From Muribaculaceae bacterium (GTDB taxonomy: Bacteria; Bacillota; Clostridia; Lachnospirales; Lachnospiraceae): a stretch of DNA of 64,000 nt. Both the position numbers and the translations under genes were made by a program. Shown here in pieces: positions 24,230 to 33,213 of this stretch. The stretch's first letter is position 1, and each line of letters begins with the position of its first letter. The notes beneath the pieces were generated by a model, which saw only the letters and a list, made by a program, of their open reading frames with translations, was not told where the DNA came from and ran no database searches. The DNA is taken from contig JAMPCA010000001.1 in assembly GCA_023666425.1 (NCBI GenBank), positions 1,158,570 to 1,222,569 on the forward strand, in the 5' to 3' direction.

Positions 24230-24931
24230 CTATAGTCCGTGCTTCTCCAAAAGTTCATTATCCAGCAATGCAGACGCAGCCTCTCCGTCGTAAGCAATTT
24301 CTCCCTTGTCCAGCAGCAGCACCCGGCTGCAGAGTGCCTGCACCATGTCCAGATCGTGGCTTGCGATCACCTTTGTCCCCGGCGTCTCCCCCAGAACCCG
24401 GATCAGATTTCTCCGGTTTCTGGGGTCCAGTGCAATCGTCGGCTCGTCGAACAGCAGCACCCGGGGCTCCATGGACAGCACCGTCGCAATCGAGGCAAGC
24501 TTCTTTTGTCCGCCGGACAGCCGGTACACATGACGGTCAGACAGTTCCTCCATATGCACCTTGCGAAGCGCCGCCATGACTCTTTCCTCCACCTCCGGCT
24601 CTCCGTAGCCATAATTCCTCGGTCCAAATGCCACATCCTCATACACCGTAGACAAAAAAAGCTGGCTGTCGGAGTCCTGAAACACATAGCCCACGGATTT
24701 CCGCAGCTCACGCAAACGCTTTTTCTCCACCGGACAGTCCAGTACCCGCACGCTTCCGCCGTAATCTGTCAAAAGTCCCACGAGAATCTTGAGCAGCGTG
24801 GATTTTCCTGCGCCGTTTGCTCCTATGATTCCGACGCACTCCCCTTCCCCCACATGAAAACGGATTCCCTTTAAAACCGGATTATTCCTCTGCGTCTCAT
24901 AGGTATATGTAAGCCCCGACACCTCGATCAT
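24230..24931 (-). CDS. ECF transporter ATPase for cobalt/nickel (CbiO/NikO-like)
   Basis: 233 residues. Walker A GANGAGKST (about 37-45), Q-loop VFQDSDSQLF typical of ECF ATPases, signature LSGGQKKLASIA, Walker B VLLFDEPTIALD, H-loop SHDLDM. Powers import together with the transmembrane proteins encoded just upstream (CbiQ 4 nt away). Last gene of the NikMN-Q-O operon. Confidence 0.93.
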   Translation of the reverse strand: MIEVSGLTYTYETQRNNPVLKGIRFHVGEGECVGIIGANGAGKSTLLKILVGLLTDYGGSVRVLDCPVEKKRLRELRKSVGYVFQDSDSQLFLSTVYEDVAFGPRNYGYGEPEVEERVMAALRKVHMEELSDRHVYRLSGGQKKLASIATVLSMEPRVLLFDEPTIALDPRNRRNLIRVLGETPGTKVIASHDLDMVQALCSRVLLLDKGEIAYDGEAASALLDNELLEKHGL

Positions 24932-24935
24932 CCCA

Positions 24936-25742
24936 TCACCTCACCAGATTGCCCACCAGCACAAACACCGGAACCTTCCTGAGAAACAAAAACAGGCTCC
25001 ACCAGCAAAGCACATATATCACACCTTTATGCGCAGACTTTGCGCGCCCCGCCGTCCTCGCCACATAAGAGCCGTCATAGCCCCGCAGCTCCATGCACTG
25101 ATAGACAGCCGTCGCCCTGTCCATGCTCCGCAGCAGCAGATTGCCCAAAAAAGCGCCCCAGCTTCGAAGCTGGATACCGCGCTGTCCCGGCGCCCGAAGC
25201 TGATAGGCAGTCTGCATCCGGTCAATCTCCTTCAAAAACACGATTATGTAGCGATAAATCAGCATCACCACCGTGATACACACATCGGGCACATGCAGCG
25301 ACTTCATGGCGTGGCAGAGTCCGTCCACCCCGATCTGTACAATGAGAAAATAGCAGGCACAGACGGCAAAAAGCCCCTTTAAAAAAAGCGTACACATAGT
25401 AAGTACGCCGCCGCTTATCTGTACATTCCACAGGGTCATATACACCTGCCTGTCCAAAAACGGATTTGCGATTCCCACGCCAACCAGTAACAGCAGCGCA
25501 TACCGAAAGCGCCGGATGCCCCTGTGCAGGGATATGTCCTCCCACGCCGACTGTACCAGCAAAAACACCACAAGCGCGCCAAGCCCGAACAAATCATAGC
25601 GGTCAAAGGATACCACTGTAAAAAGGAAGCCGAGAGTGACAAGAAGCCTTGCCACGTCCGGCAAAGTGCTTCTCCTCCGCCTCGTCATGGACTCCAGATC
25701 CATCTCATGTATGACAGCAATCGCCCGTTTTAATCTATTCAT
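24936..25742 (-). CDS. ECF transporter transmembrane coupling protein (CbiQ/NikQ-like)
   Basis: 268 residues with several hydrophobic segments (VARLLVTLGFLFTVVSF, LGALVVFLLVQSAW, YALLLLVGVGIANPF). The coupling helix motif MQTAYQLRAPGQRG and QCMELRGYDG are the two Ala/Arg-Gly signatures that dock onto the ATPase in CbiQ/EcfT. It overlaps the substrate-binding gene by 8 nt. Transmits ATP hydrolysis to NikM. Confidence 0.92.
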   Translation of the reverse strand: MNRLKRAIAVIHEMDLESMTRRRRSTLPDVARLLVTLGFLFTVVSFDRYDLFGLGALVVFLLVQSAWEDISLHRGIRRFRYALLLLVGVGIANPFLDRQVYMTLWNVQISGGVLTMCTLFLKGLFAVCACYFLIVQIGVDGLCHAMKSLHVPDVCITVVMLIYRYIIVFLKEIDRMQTAYQLRAPGQRGIQLRSWGAFLGNLLLRSMDRATAVYQCMELRGYDGSYVARTAGRAKSAHKGVIYVLCWWSLFLFLRKVPVFVLVGNLVR

Positions 25743-26730
25743 TTCGTCTTTGCTTCCGCACCCATTTTAGGGCGCCACAAAACAGCAGGCACAAAAGAAC
25801 CACGATTGCACCGCCGACAATACCGGAAATGCTTGTCCCCGCCGCATTCATTCCCTGCACCGAATAATCTGGCAAAACGGCGGTCGCTGTCTGCAGCCGC
25901 TCCGCAAGACTGTAAACGCCCCCTGTGCGCTCCAGCTCTGTCACACCCGTCACACGCTCAACCGACCACTCCAGCCCGTCCGGAAACGCAGAGGCAAACA
26001 GCGATACAAATCCCGCAACGACCACGGTAATTCCCGCAAGAGAAAGCACCACCGTCTTCGCAGGCCAGCGCGCCTCCCTCTCTGTCTCTCCCGTACCCCA
26101 GAGGAGCTCCGGCCGCACCTCATAAAGGAATACTAAAACCGCCGCCGTAATCAGCCCCTCCACCAGTCCGATGGCAAGGTGGATCGGCTGCATCACACCG
26201 GCAAACACCCCGAACGGCAGCTCTGTGATTCCGGAGGCTGTCGTTTCCAGTACCACTGAAAAGGCTCCAAGCTGGAGAGTGAGGATACAGCCTAAAATGG
26301 AAGCCGCAAAAATGCGTTTTTTACTCACTCCCCTTTTCATCATTCCTCTCCATATTAGGAAACCGCCGATAAAACAGCCGTAAAATGCCATATTCCAGAC
26401 ATTCGCACCCAGTGCCAAAAGCCCGCCGTCCGCAAACACGAGACACTGGATCAGAAGAATCCCTATCATGGTAAGAAAGCCTGCCTCCGGCCCCAATACC
26501 GCCGACAGAAGCATTCCACCGCAGAGATGTCCCGAGGAGCCAGTCCCCGGAATCGTAAAATTGATCATCTGCGCGCCAAATACAAATGCGCCCATAACCC
26601 CCATGACCGGAACTTTTTCCCGGTCCTCCACAAGCTTCACCCTTCTTACCGAATGTCCCGCCGCAACGGTCGAGCAGGCATACATGGTTGCCGCGACAAA
26701 CGGTGATAACAGCGCGTCTGCCATATGCAT
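25735..26730 (-). CDS. Nickel/cobalt-binding ECF component with C-terminal PDGLE domain (NikMN/CbiM fusion)
   Basis: 331 residues. The start was set to the ATG that gives MHMADALLSP. An in-frame GTG four codons upstream would give MESDMHM, but it overlaps the AAAGGTGG Shine-Dalgarno. The choice matters because in NikM/CbiM the free N-terminus and His2 are metal ligands. Hydrophobic helices fill residues 1-230, with PGTGSSGHLCGG matching the CbiM metal loop (His). The C-terminal domain has FPDGLEWSVE, the NikN/PDGLE motif, and a final membrane helix. First gene of the operon. Nickel is more likely than cobalt given the PDGLE fusion, but either is possible. Confidence 0.88.
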   Translation of the reverse strand: MHMADALLSPFVAATMYACSTVAAGHSVRRVKLVEDREKVPVMGVMGAFVFGAQMINFTIPGTGSSGHLCGGMLLSAVLGPEAGFLTMIGILLIQCLVFADGGLLALGANVWNMAFYGCFIGGFLIWRGMMKRGVSKKRIFAASILGCILTLQLGAFSVVLETTASGITELPFGVFAGVMQPIHLAIGLVEGLITAAVLVFLYEVRPELLWGTGETEREARWPAKTVVLSLAGITVVVAGFVSLFASAFPDGLEWSVERVTGVTELERTGGVYSLAERLQTATAVLPDYSVQGMNAAGTSISGIVGGAIVVLLCLLFCGALKWVRKQRRNE

Positions 26731-26782
26731 ATCCGATTCCACCTTTCCAAATCATACAACTACAGGATATCTCTCAATAGAA

Positions 26783-26810
26783 CCGGCTGTCCCAATAACT
26801 GAACAGCCGG
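26783..26810 (-). terminator. Hairpin after cheY-like gene
   Basis: CCGGCTGT (26783-26790) pairs with ACAGCCGG (26803-26810) in the 86-bp gap between the cheY stop and the NikM start. On the minus strand it is followed only by TTCTATTG, so termination may be partial and some read-through into the nickel operon is possible. Confidence 0.55.
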
Positions 26811-26816
26811 AAAAAA

Positions 26817-27176
26817 CTACTGAATGATTTTTTGAATGGTCTTTTTGATGGCCTCCTCGTCAAAGGGCTTGGAGAGGAACTCCAGGGCTCCGTATTTGAC
26901 AGCCTCCATCACCTTATCCTTCTGCCCCGCAGCCGTCACCATAATGACCTTCGCATTCTCGTCCGCATGATGAATCAGCTTCAGGCATTCAATCCCGTCC
27001 ATCTTGGGCATCGTAATATCCATCGTCACCAAATCCGGCCTGAGTTCTTTAAATTTCAAATATCCCTCCTCGCCGTTCGTCGCCTCGAATACGACCTCAT
27101 GCCCACACTCCTCCAAAATGGATCTAAGAACCTTTCTTGATGTCCTGGAATCATCTACAATCATTATTCGCGCCAT
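26817..27176 (-). CDS. CheY-like single-domain response regulator
   Basis: 119 residues, receiver domain only. Acidic pocket DDS (7-9), phospho-acceptor Asp in LVTMDITMPKMDG (about residue 53), conserved Thr/Ala in VMVTAAGQ (about 81), Lys in LSKPFDEE (about 103). Overlaps the CheX-like gene end by one base, so the two are one operon. In this arrangement the CheX-like protein probably dephosphorylates it. Fits control of flagellar rotation in this motile organism. Confidence 0.92.
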   Translation of the reverse strand: MARIMIVDDSRTSRKVLRSILEECGHEVVFEATNGEEGYLKFKELRPDLVTMDITMPKMDGIECLKLIHHADENAKVIMVTAAGQKDKVMEAVKYGALEFLSKPFDEEAIKKTIQKIIQ

Positions 27177-28045
27177 TACTGCTCCTCCATAACCACAAAT
27201 TCTAATTCTTTATCATTCACAAAAACCGGCACCCTGCACACCTTACCCTTTAATATTCTCTTTTCCGTAATAAGCTCCGGCGGCATGAGCTCCAGCTTAA
27301 CTCCCTGCTGGCTCAGGGGCGATACATACAAGCCATCGACACAGTTTAGGAATTCTCCGGCCGCATCCAGGGAATCCTCGTCTATCGCAGAAAACTCCTC
27401 CCTGCCAAACACACTGGCCAGCTGCAGCAGGCCTCCGGAACTCTCCAAAAAGGCCGCTGTGACGCCGCTCTCTCCCTCCAGCACCTGCATGGCCGCGCCG
27501 CACAGCTCAAGCTCTCCGGTCATAGAGGCCTTCCCAATGTATACATGACGGTCTATACAGCGGATGACCGTGCGCACCGCCACGCCCACCAATTCCTTAA
27601 AATCTGCCGCTTCCGGGGGCAGATACATGGGCACGATACGGTCTGCCTCGTCAGACTTTAGCCATTCCATCTCGCTCCTGCTAAAGCCATTCTCCCTGCG
27701 GAAGTCCTCGAGAATCCCGTCGATATCCTCCATCTTCACATAACCGGAATCCACCAGCACCTGCGCAAATGCCAGATAGGTATTGCCCTGCTGCTTTAGG
27801 AGATTGCCAATCTGCTCATCAGTCAGATACCCCTTCTCCACCGCGATATCGCCGAAGCGCTTATCCATGGTGGACTGCAGACGGTTCACTTCCTCCGCCT
27901 GCTCGTTTGTCATCATCCCCTCTGCAACGGCAATCAGTCCGAGCTTTACCCTGACCTGATCCATCTTCTCCACGGACTCCCGCAGCTGGGCGCTGGTAAA
28001 CGTCCCTTTTTCTACCAGATAATTTCCTAAAATGTACTCAACCAC
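27176..28045 (-). CDS. CheX/CheC-like phosphatase domain protein with N-terminal MshEN-like region
   Basis: 289 residues. The first 120 residues hold two helical repeats of the type ILGNYLVEKGTFTSAQLRE and IAVEKGYLTDEQIGNLL, as found at the N-terminus of type II/IV secretion ATPases (MshEN/GspE-N). From about 140 a CheX-like domain follows: GVTAAFLESSGGLLQLASVF, then EDSLDAAGEFLNCVDGLYVSPL, matching the E-x2-N phosphatase helix (E and N present), and LMPPELIT. Known: CheX/CheC remove phosphate from CheY-P. The operon partner is the downstream CheY-like protein. The MshEN-like part may tie it to a nucleotide signal or pilus ATPase, which is inference. Confidence 0.75.
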   Translation of the reverse strand: MVEYILGNYLVEKGTFTSAQLRESVEKMDQVRVKLGLIAVAEGMMTNEQAEEVNRLQSTMDKRFGDIAVEKGYLTDEQIGNLLKQQGNTYLAFAQVLVDSGYVKMEDIDGILEDFRRENGFSRSEMEWLKSDEADRIVPMYLPPEAADFKELVGVAVRTVIRCIDRHVYIGKASMTGELELCGAAMQVLEGESGVTAAFLESSGGLLQLASVFGREEFSAIDEDSLDAAGEFLNCVDGLYVSPLSQQGVKLELMPPELITEKRILKGKVCRVPVFVNDKELEFVVMEEQ

Positions 28046-28143
28046 TTTCTAACCCCCTTCTCCCCTTGTTATTAAAAAAGTGCATCATGGGATTATTATA
28101 CACGATTCCTTTACTAAAATCTACTAAAATCTCTTTTTGAGGC

Positions 28144-28656
28144 CTACAAATAGGTCACCGTCTCAGAGAGCTCCCTGCGCTTAAAATGATTCTCCAGCGG
28201 TCCCGTTCCCTCCGCCCTGTAGCCGAGATCCAAAAGCATGAACACCACCTCGTTTTCCGGCAGATCAAAGGCATGGGACACCTGCTCCGGGTCAAAGCGG
28301 TTGATCCAGCAGCTGTCCACACCCTCATTGGCGGCGGCCAGAAGCATATGGGTGGCCACAATGGCTCCATCTTCCATGCCGGAGTCCAGCTTTTCCCCGG
28401 GATAAGTAAATACACGGTTCTTGTCGTAAGTGACAATCGCCACCGTTTCCGCCCCGTATCTGCAGGGCGTACACTCATCGAGCTTTTCCAGCGCCTCCGC
28501 AGATTCTACAATATAAATATGATGCTCCTGCAGATTCTTTGCGGTGGGCGCCGCCTGTGCCGCTTTTAAAATTGCCTCGAGCTTTTCCCTCTCCACAGGT
28601 CTTCCGTCGTACCTCTTGCAGGAGAAACGATTCTGAATCACTTCTGTAAATTCCAT
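28144..28656 (-). CDS. Nitroreductase-family FMN oxidoreductase
   Basis: 170 residues, short-form nitroreductase. RFSCKRYDGRPVEREKLEAIL (start) and AAQAAPTAKNLQEHHIYIV form the FMN-binding N-terminus; the C-terminus has MLLDLGYRAEG. Typical of clostridial NADH/NADPH-dependent nitroreductase-like proteins; the physiological substrate is unknown. The start is 4 nt after the trpD stop, so it shares the trpD transcript. Confidence 0.88.
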   Translation of the reverse strand: MEFTEVIQNRFSCKRYDGRPVEREKLEAILKAAQAAPTAKNLQEHHIYIVESAEALEKLDECTPCRYGAETVAIVTYDKNRVFTYPGEKLDSGMEDGAIVATHMLLAAANEGVDSCWINRFDPEQVSHAFDLPENEVVFMLLDLGYRAEGTGPLENHFKRRELSETVTYL

Positions 28657-28659
28657 AGA

Positions 28660-29685
28660 CTATGCCTCCGTCTGATTACTTTTCTCAATGAAACTCTGCA
28701 GAACCTCCAGCGCCCTGCCGGAATCAATCAGCTCTGCCGCAAGGGCAATGCCCTCCTTCATGGTGGCCGCCTTCCCGCCGATGTAAAGGCCTGCCCCGGC
28801 ATTCATAAGTACTGCGTTGCGCTTATGTCCCTGCTCTCCCTTCAAAATGGCAAGGGTGATCGCCGCATTCTCCTCCGGCGTCCCTCCCGCCAGATCCTCT
28901 CTGCGGCAGCGGGCAAAGCCAAACTCCTCCGGCGTAATGATGCTGGTGCGAAACCAGCCTTCCCGAAACTCGCAGATCTTCGTGGGGGCGCTCATGGAAA
29001 TCTCGTCCAGCTTATCCTGCCCGTAGACCACCATGCCACGCTGTACCCCGAGACTGATCAGTACCTGCGCCAATGGCTCCACCAGATATTCGTCGTAGAC
29101 GCCCAGAAGCTGCAGCTTCGGGCTTCCGGGATTGGTGAGGGGTCCCAAAATATTAAAGACTGTGCGGAAACCCAGCTCTTTCCGGATCGCTCCTACATAC
29201 TTCATAGAGGAATGATATTTCTGCGCAAAGAAGAAACACATCCCCACCTCCTTAAGCAGCCTCTCACACTGTGCCGGGCTCTGCTCAATATTAACTCCCA
29301 GTGCCTCCAGACAGTCTGCTGTACCGCACTTGGAAGAAGCTGCCCTGTTCCCGTGCTTTGCCACCTTCATACCCCCGGCGGCAATCACCAGCGCGGAAGT
29401 GGTGGAAATATTAAAGCTGTGGGCGTTATCCCCGCCGGTTCCCACAATCTCAAACAGCTCCATCCCTGTCTCCACCTTCGTGGCGTGATCCCGCATGGCG
29501 GCCGCACAGCCCGCAATCTCATCTGTCGTCTCCGCCCGCGCGCTCTTTGTGGAAAGCGCTGACAGAAACGCCGCGTTCTGGGTCGGCGAGGTCTCGCCGC
29601 TCATAATCTCATTCATCACTGCATAGGCCTCGTCGTAAGTCAGATCCTGCTTATCCACGATTTTCACAATAGCTTCCTTAATCAT
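28660..29685 (-). CDS. trpD: Anthranilate phosphoribosyltransferase
   Basis: 341 residues, normal for TrpD. Joins anthranilate and PRPP in tryptophan synthesis. [14 protein letters not shown] (about 83-96) is the PRPP/anthranilate site, followed by [15 protein letters not shown] and the NILGPLTNP loop. It is separate from any trp operon in view and is co-transcribed with a nitroreductase. No T-box leader could be recognised in the 95 bp upstream. Confidence 0.95.
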   Translation of the reverse strand: MIKEAIVKIVDKQDLTYDEAYAVMNEIMSGETSPTQNAAFLSALSTKSARAETTDEIAGCAAAMRDHATKVETGMELFEIVGTGGDNAHSFNISTTSALVIAAGGMKVAKHGNRAASSKCGTADCLEALGVNIEQSPAQCERLLKEVGMCFFFAQKYHSSMKYVGAIRKELGFRTVFNILGPLTNPGSPKLQLLGVYDEYLVEPLAQVLISLGVQRGMVVYGQDKLDEISMSAPTKICEFREGWFRTSIITPEEFGFARCRREDLAGGTPEENAAITLAILKGEQGHKRNAVLMNAGAGLYIGGKAATMKEGIALAAELIDSGRALEVLQSFIEKSNQTEA

Positions 29686-29781
29686 TTTCGTTCACACTCC
29701 CTTCCTTAATATAGGATTATAGCATACTCCTTTGAATTCTTAAACTTATTTTAGAAAAGGTAAGCATTTTATCATGGCATG

Positions 29782-29790
29782 TGCTATACT
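29782..29790 (+). promoter_or_regulatory. Extended -10 promoter (TGCTATACT) of the ABC exporter operon
   Basis: TGC-TATACT at 29782-29790 lies 23 nt before the TTG start at 29814. It overlaps the upstream in-frame GTG (29781), which therefore cannot serve as start. No convincing -35 was found, as is usual with extended -10 promoters. Confidence 0.55.
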
Positions 29791-29813
29791 GTTTTCAGAT
29801 TGGAGGCAGCATC

Positions 29814-31562
29814 TTGAAGAATAAGAAACCAACCCACATAAAGAAGCCTGACCGCATCTGCTCCTATTTTCTCAGCGAGTGGTTCCCGCTTCTCATCGTG
29901 ACTATAACGGGCATTCTTTACAATACCGGCATGACCGCCGCCCCCTGGTTTGAGGGTCAGCTCGCCCAGAGACTTTTGGACGTCATGCAGAAAACCAAAA
30001 CGCCTCAGGACATGCTGCGCCTTGCCGGACTGTATGTGCTGGTTATTTTATTTGTCCAGACCATGCGTTTTGCAAAACGTTTTTATGTGCGCCGCTTCGC
30101 AAACGATGCAGGATTTGACATGAAACACTCTCTTTACCGCTGTCTGACCCACAAAAATCCTGCCGGACTGGAACAGCAGGAGAGTGGAGATCTCATAGCA
30201 AGAGCTGTCGGGGATGTGGACGCCTGCGTTGAAGGTATGCGCAAATTTACCACGGAAATTTTCGACACGGGAATCGTAATGATTGCCTATCTGGCTCTGC
30301 TTTTCCACTACGACTGGCGGCTGACGCTTCTCAGCTGTATCTTTCCTCCATGCGCCTATATTCTTGCCGACCGGCTCAAGGTAATCGTCACGCGGCGAAC
30401 CGCCGGACGCCGGGAGAGCGCCGGGCGCTTGTACTCCGCGACTCTCGACCGGATCTCCGCCGCCATGACCTATCGTATCTTCGGCGCTGAACCGGACCGG
30501 GATCACGCTTACGAGACGCGCCTTGCCGACTATGAGAAAAAATCTGTCCGCGCCGGAATCCTGGAGACAGCCATGCAGCCTCTGTACCGGATTATCTCCA
30601 TGACCAGCGTGCTTTTCATTCTGTGGTTTGGCGCAAAAAATGTGCTGGGAACCGGGTATGCGGACTGGAATATTGCCGCATTCACCACCTTTTTATCCTG
30701 TTTTGCCAGGCTGGCCGCAAAATCCTCAGGAGCGGCAAAGCTCTTTAACGCTGTGCAGAAGGCAAATGTCTCATGGAAGCGGATCCGTCCCCTTCTGCAC
30801 GCCGTACCAGAGGATGATTTTCTGCCTCCGCAGCCAGCCGCCGCCCTTACGGTGGATCGTCTGTCCTTTGCATACCATGACAACGACTATGTATTGCGCA
30901 ATGTCTCTTTCTCTGCAAAACCGGGACAGATTATCGGAATCACGGGACCCGTAGCCTGTGGAAAATCCACGCTTGGAAAAGCCTTTCTCTGCGAGCGCCC
31001 CTATGGCGGCTCTATCCGCTGGGACGGCAGGGAACTTTCGGAAATGAGCGGGGCGGAGCGCGCCGCGGTCGTTTCCTACATGGGACATGATCCCGAGCTC
31101 ATAAACGGCACCATTGAAGAAAATATCTTACTCGGAGATACCGGAGATGTGCGTCCCTGCCTTCGGGCCGTCTGCATGGAGCGGGAGATATCAAGAATGG
31201 AAAACGATATCCTTACGCCCATCGGAAGCAGGGGACTTCGTCTTTCGGGCGGACAGCAGGCACGCATCGCACTTGCGCGGACGCTTTTTCATCAAAAGCC
31301 CCTGCTGATTCTGGATGATCCCTTTGCCTCTTTGGATATAGCCACAGAACGGGCGGTGATGGAAAATCTGCGGCAGCTTGCCCCAGACTCCATTGTTCTC
31401 CTGATTTCCCACCGGCTGCAGCTGTTCCCTGAGCTGGATCAGATATTGTGGCTGAGGCACGGCATCACCATATCAGGCTCCCACAGGGAGCTGATGACCA
31501 TCAACGCAGAATACCGGAGACTGTACGCATCACAGCTTCAGGAAAAGGAGGACAAAGCATGA
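29814..31562 (+). CDS. ABC exporter half-transporter A (degenerate ATPase site)
   Basis: 582 residues from TTG 29814, 8 nt after TTGGAGG. N-terminal six-helix ABC exporter domain (about 1-320), then an ATPase domain: Walker A GPVACGKST, signature LSGGQQARIALART, Walker B LLILDDPFAS, H-loop SHRLQLF. The residue after Walker B is Asp, not the catalytic Glu, so one site is expected to hydrolyse poorly. Overlaps the next gene by ATGA. Known pattern: a heterodimeric type IV (B-type) exporter with one degenerate site. The substrate (drug, peptide, lipid) is unknown. Confidence 0.88.
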   Translation: MKNKKPTHIKKPDRICSYFLSEWFPLLIVTITGILYNTGMTAAPWFEGQLAQRLLDVMQKTKTPQDMLRLAGLYVLVILFVQTMRFAKRFYVRRFANDAGFDMKHSLYRCLTHKNPAGLEQQESGDLIARAVGDVDACVEGMRKFTTEIFDTGIVMIAYLALLFHYDWRLTLLSCIFPPCAYILADRLKVIVTRRTAGRRESAGRLYSATLDRISAAMTYRIFGAEPDRDHAYETRLADYEKKSVRAGILETAMQPLYRIISMTSVLFILWFGAKNVLGTGYADWNIAAFTTFLSCFARLAAKSSGAAKLFNAVQKANVSWKRIRPLLHAVPEDDFLPPQPAAALTVDRLSFAYHDNDYVLRNVSFSAKPGQIIGITGPVACGKSTLGKAFLCERPYGGSIRWDGRELSEMSGAERAAVVSYMGHDPELINGTIEENILLGDTGDVRPCLRAVCMEREISRMENDILTPIGSRGLRLSGGQQARIALARTLFHQKPLLILDDPFASLDIATERAVMENLRQLAPDSIVLLISHRLQLFPELDQILWLRHGITISGSHRELMTINAEYRRLYASQLQEKEDKA

Positions 31563-33202
31563 GGCATAGCCGCATTTTTTCTATAATAATGCATACGATT
31601 CGTTCCCTCCCCCTTCTGACAGTGGGACTCCTGTTCTGTGTCGCCGGTTCCGTATGCTTTGTCCTGCTGCCGCCGCTTGCGCTGGAGCGCGTGATAAACC
31701 AGCTCACCGCAGGCATGGCGTTTCCATTTTCACTTGCTCTTTTATATTTTGCCACGCTGGCTCTCTCCGGGCTCTTTGACGCTTTAAAGGAGATGATGAT
31801 CACAGTTTACGGCCAAAAAATTACACACAATATGCGAAGCGCGATGTGCCAAAAGCTTTCCCGGCTGCCCGCCTCCTATTTTTCCACAAACCAGCCGGGA
31901 GCAACCGTTTCCCGCTTTGTCAACGACGTGGATACGCTGGAAACGCTGTTCGGCTCCGGTATCATCGGCATGTTTGTGGATGTCTGCAGGGTTGCGGGCG
32001 TCCTCGTCGTCATCTTCACCAGAAGTCCCGGGCTGGGTCTGCTCATGCTCATTGTCACCCCGCTGCTCTTTCGCTTCACGCGAACGATACAAAAGCGGAT
32101 ACTTTCCGCCCAGCTGCAGAATCGCGCGGCAATCGGAAGGATCAGCGGACAGCTGCCGGAGACGATCCGCAATATCCGTATGATCCGCACACTGCGCAAA
32201 GAGTCCTATTTTGAAGAAAAATATGACCGGCGGATTGCGGAGAGCTACGATGCGCTCGAACGCACAAATTTCTACGATGCCATCTATTCCCCGGTCATTC
32301 TTGTGACAAGCGCAGGCGTCGTCGCCATAATGATGGCGCTGGCCTCCACCGGCGGCGTTATGCAGCACTTTTTTGGCATGTCTGTCGGCACGGCGGTTGC
32401 GGTTATTTCCTATGTAAGTAAGGTTTTTGAGCCGCTGGACAGCATCGGCATGGAGGTGCAAAGCATTCAGTCCGCAGCTGCCGGCATAAAACGCATCGAG
32501 GAATTTCTAAGGGAGCCGGAGCGAATCCGCGCAGATGAATCCCTCCGCGCGCAGGAGCTCATTGCAAGCCGCACGCCTGCGGTCTGCCTCACCGATGTGG
32601 ATTTTCGCTACATGGCTGAGCAGACGGTTCTCAAAGGACTCTTCTTCACGGTAAAACGGGGAGAAACCGTCACCTTTACCGGACGCACAGGCGCCGGAAA
32701 GAGCACGATTTTTAAGCTCCTGCTGGGGTATTACTCCCCCCAGAAGGGAAGTGTAAAAATCTTCGGCGCAGAGGCAGACGCAATTCCAGACAGCGACAAG
32801 CGCAGGCTTTTTGGCTATGTGGAACAGCGGTTTGTCCCGGTATCCGGCAGCGTGCGGGAACAGATAGCGGTATATGACAAGACGCTGTCCGATGAAGACA
32901 TTCAAAAGGCCGCCACGCTCTCCGGCATCCACGATGCCATCGCCGCACTGCCCCACGGCTATCAAACGCCCTATGCGGACAGCCTGTTTTCCCAGGGAGA
33001 ACGCCAGCTTCTCGCGATTGCCCGCGCCATCGCTGCAGATCCCGCCATTTTGCTTTTGGATGAAATCACTGCCAATTTAGACGCTGAGACAGAGCTTAAG
33101 GTCTTAAATGCTCTGCAGAATGCCTCAAAGAACCGGACGGTGCTCTCCATCTCCCACCGCCTGTATGCGCATTTCAAAAACCGGCTTATTATTATACAGT
33201 AA
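31559..33202 (+). CDS. ABC exporter half-transporter B (active ATPase site)
   Basis: 547 residues from ATG 31559 (MRHSRIF), behind AAGGAGG, overlapping its partner's stop by four bases. Membrane domain about 1-310. ATPase domain: Walker A GRTGAGKST, signature FSQGERQLLAIARAI (SQGE instead of SGGQ), Walker B ILLLDEITAN with catalytic Glu, H-loop SHRLYAH. Its non-standard signature would face the Asp-containing Walker B of subunit A, so both defects fall in the same composite site. Confidence 0.9.
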   Translation: MRHSRIFSIIMHTIRSLPLLTVGLLFCVAGSVCFVLLPPLALERVINQLTAGMAFPFSLALLYFATLALSGLFDALKEMMITVYGQKITHNMRSAMCQKLSRLPASYFSTNQPGATVSRFVNDVDTLETLFGSGIIGMFVDVCRVAGVLVVIFTRSPGLGLLMLIVTPLLFRFTRTIQKRILSAQLQNRAAIGRISGQLPETIRNIRMIRTLRKESYFEEKYDRRIAESYDALERTNFYDAIYSPVILVTSAGVVAIMMALASTGGVMQHFFGMSVGTAVAVISYVSKVFEPLDSIGMEVQSIQSAAAGIKRIEEFLREPERIRADESLRAQELIASRTPAVCLTDVDFRYMAEQTVLKGLFFTVKRGETVTFTGRTGAGKSTIFKLLLGYYSPQKGSVKIFGAEADAIPDSDKRRLFGYVEQRFVPVSGSVREQIAVYDKTLSDEDIQKAATLSGIHDAIAALPHGYQTPYADSLFSQGERQLLAIARAIAADPAILLLDEITANLDAETELKVLNALQNASKNRTVLSISHRLYAHFKNRLIIIQ

Positions 33203-33213
33203 ACATGTGCACT

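Noticed and set aside
26731-26816. Cobalamin or nickel riboswitch before the NikM operon
   Set aside because: The 86-bp gap contains just one simple hairpin, too small for a cobalamin or NiCo aptamer.
29686-29781. T-box leader for trpD
   Set aside because: Under 100 bp and no T-box sequence or specifier structure could be recognised.
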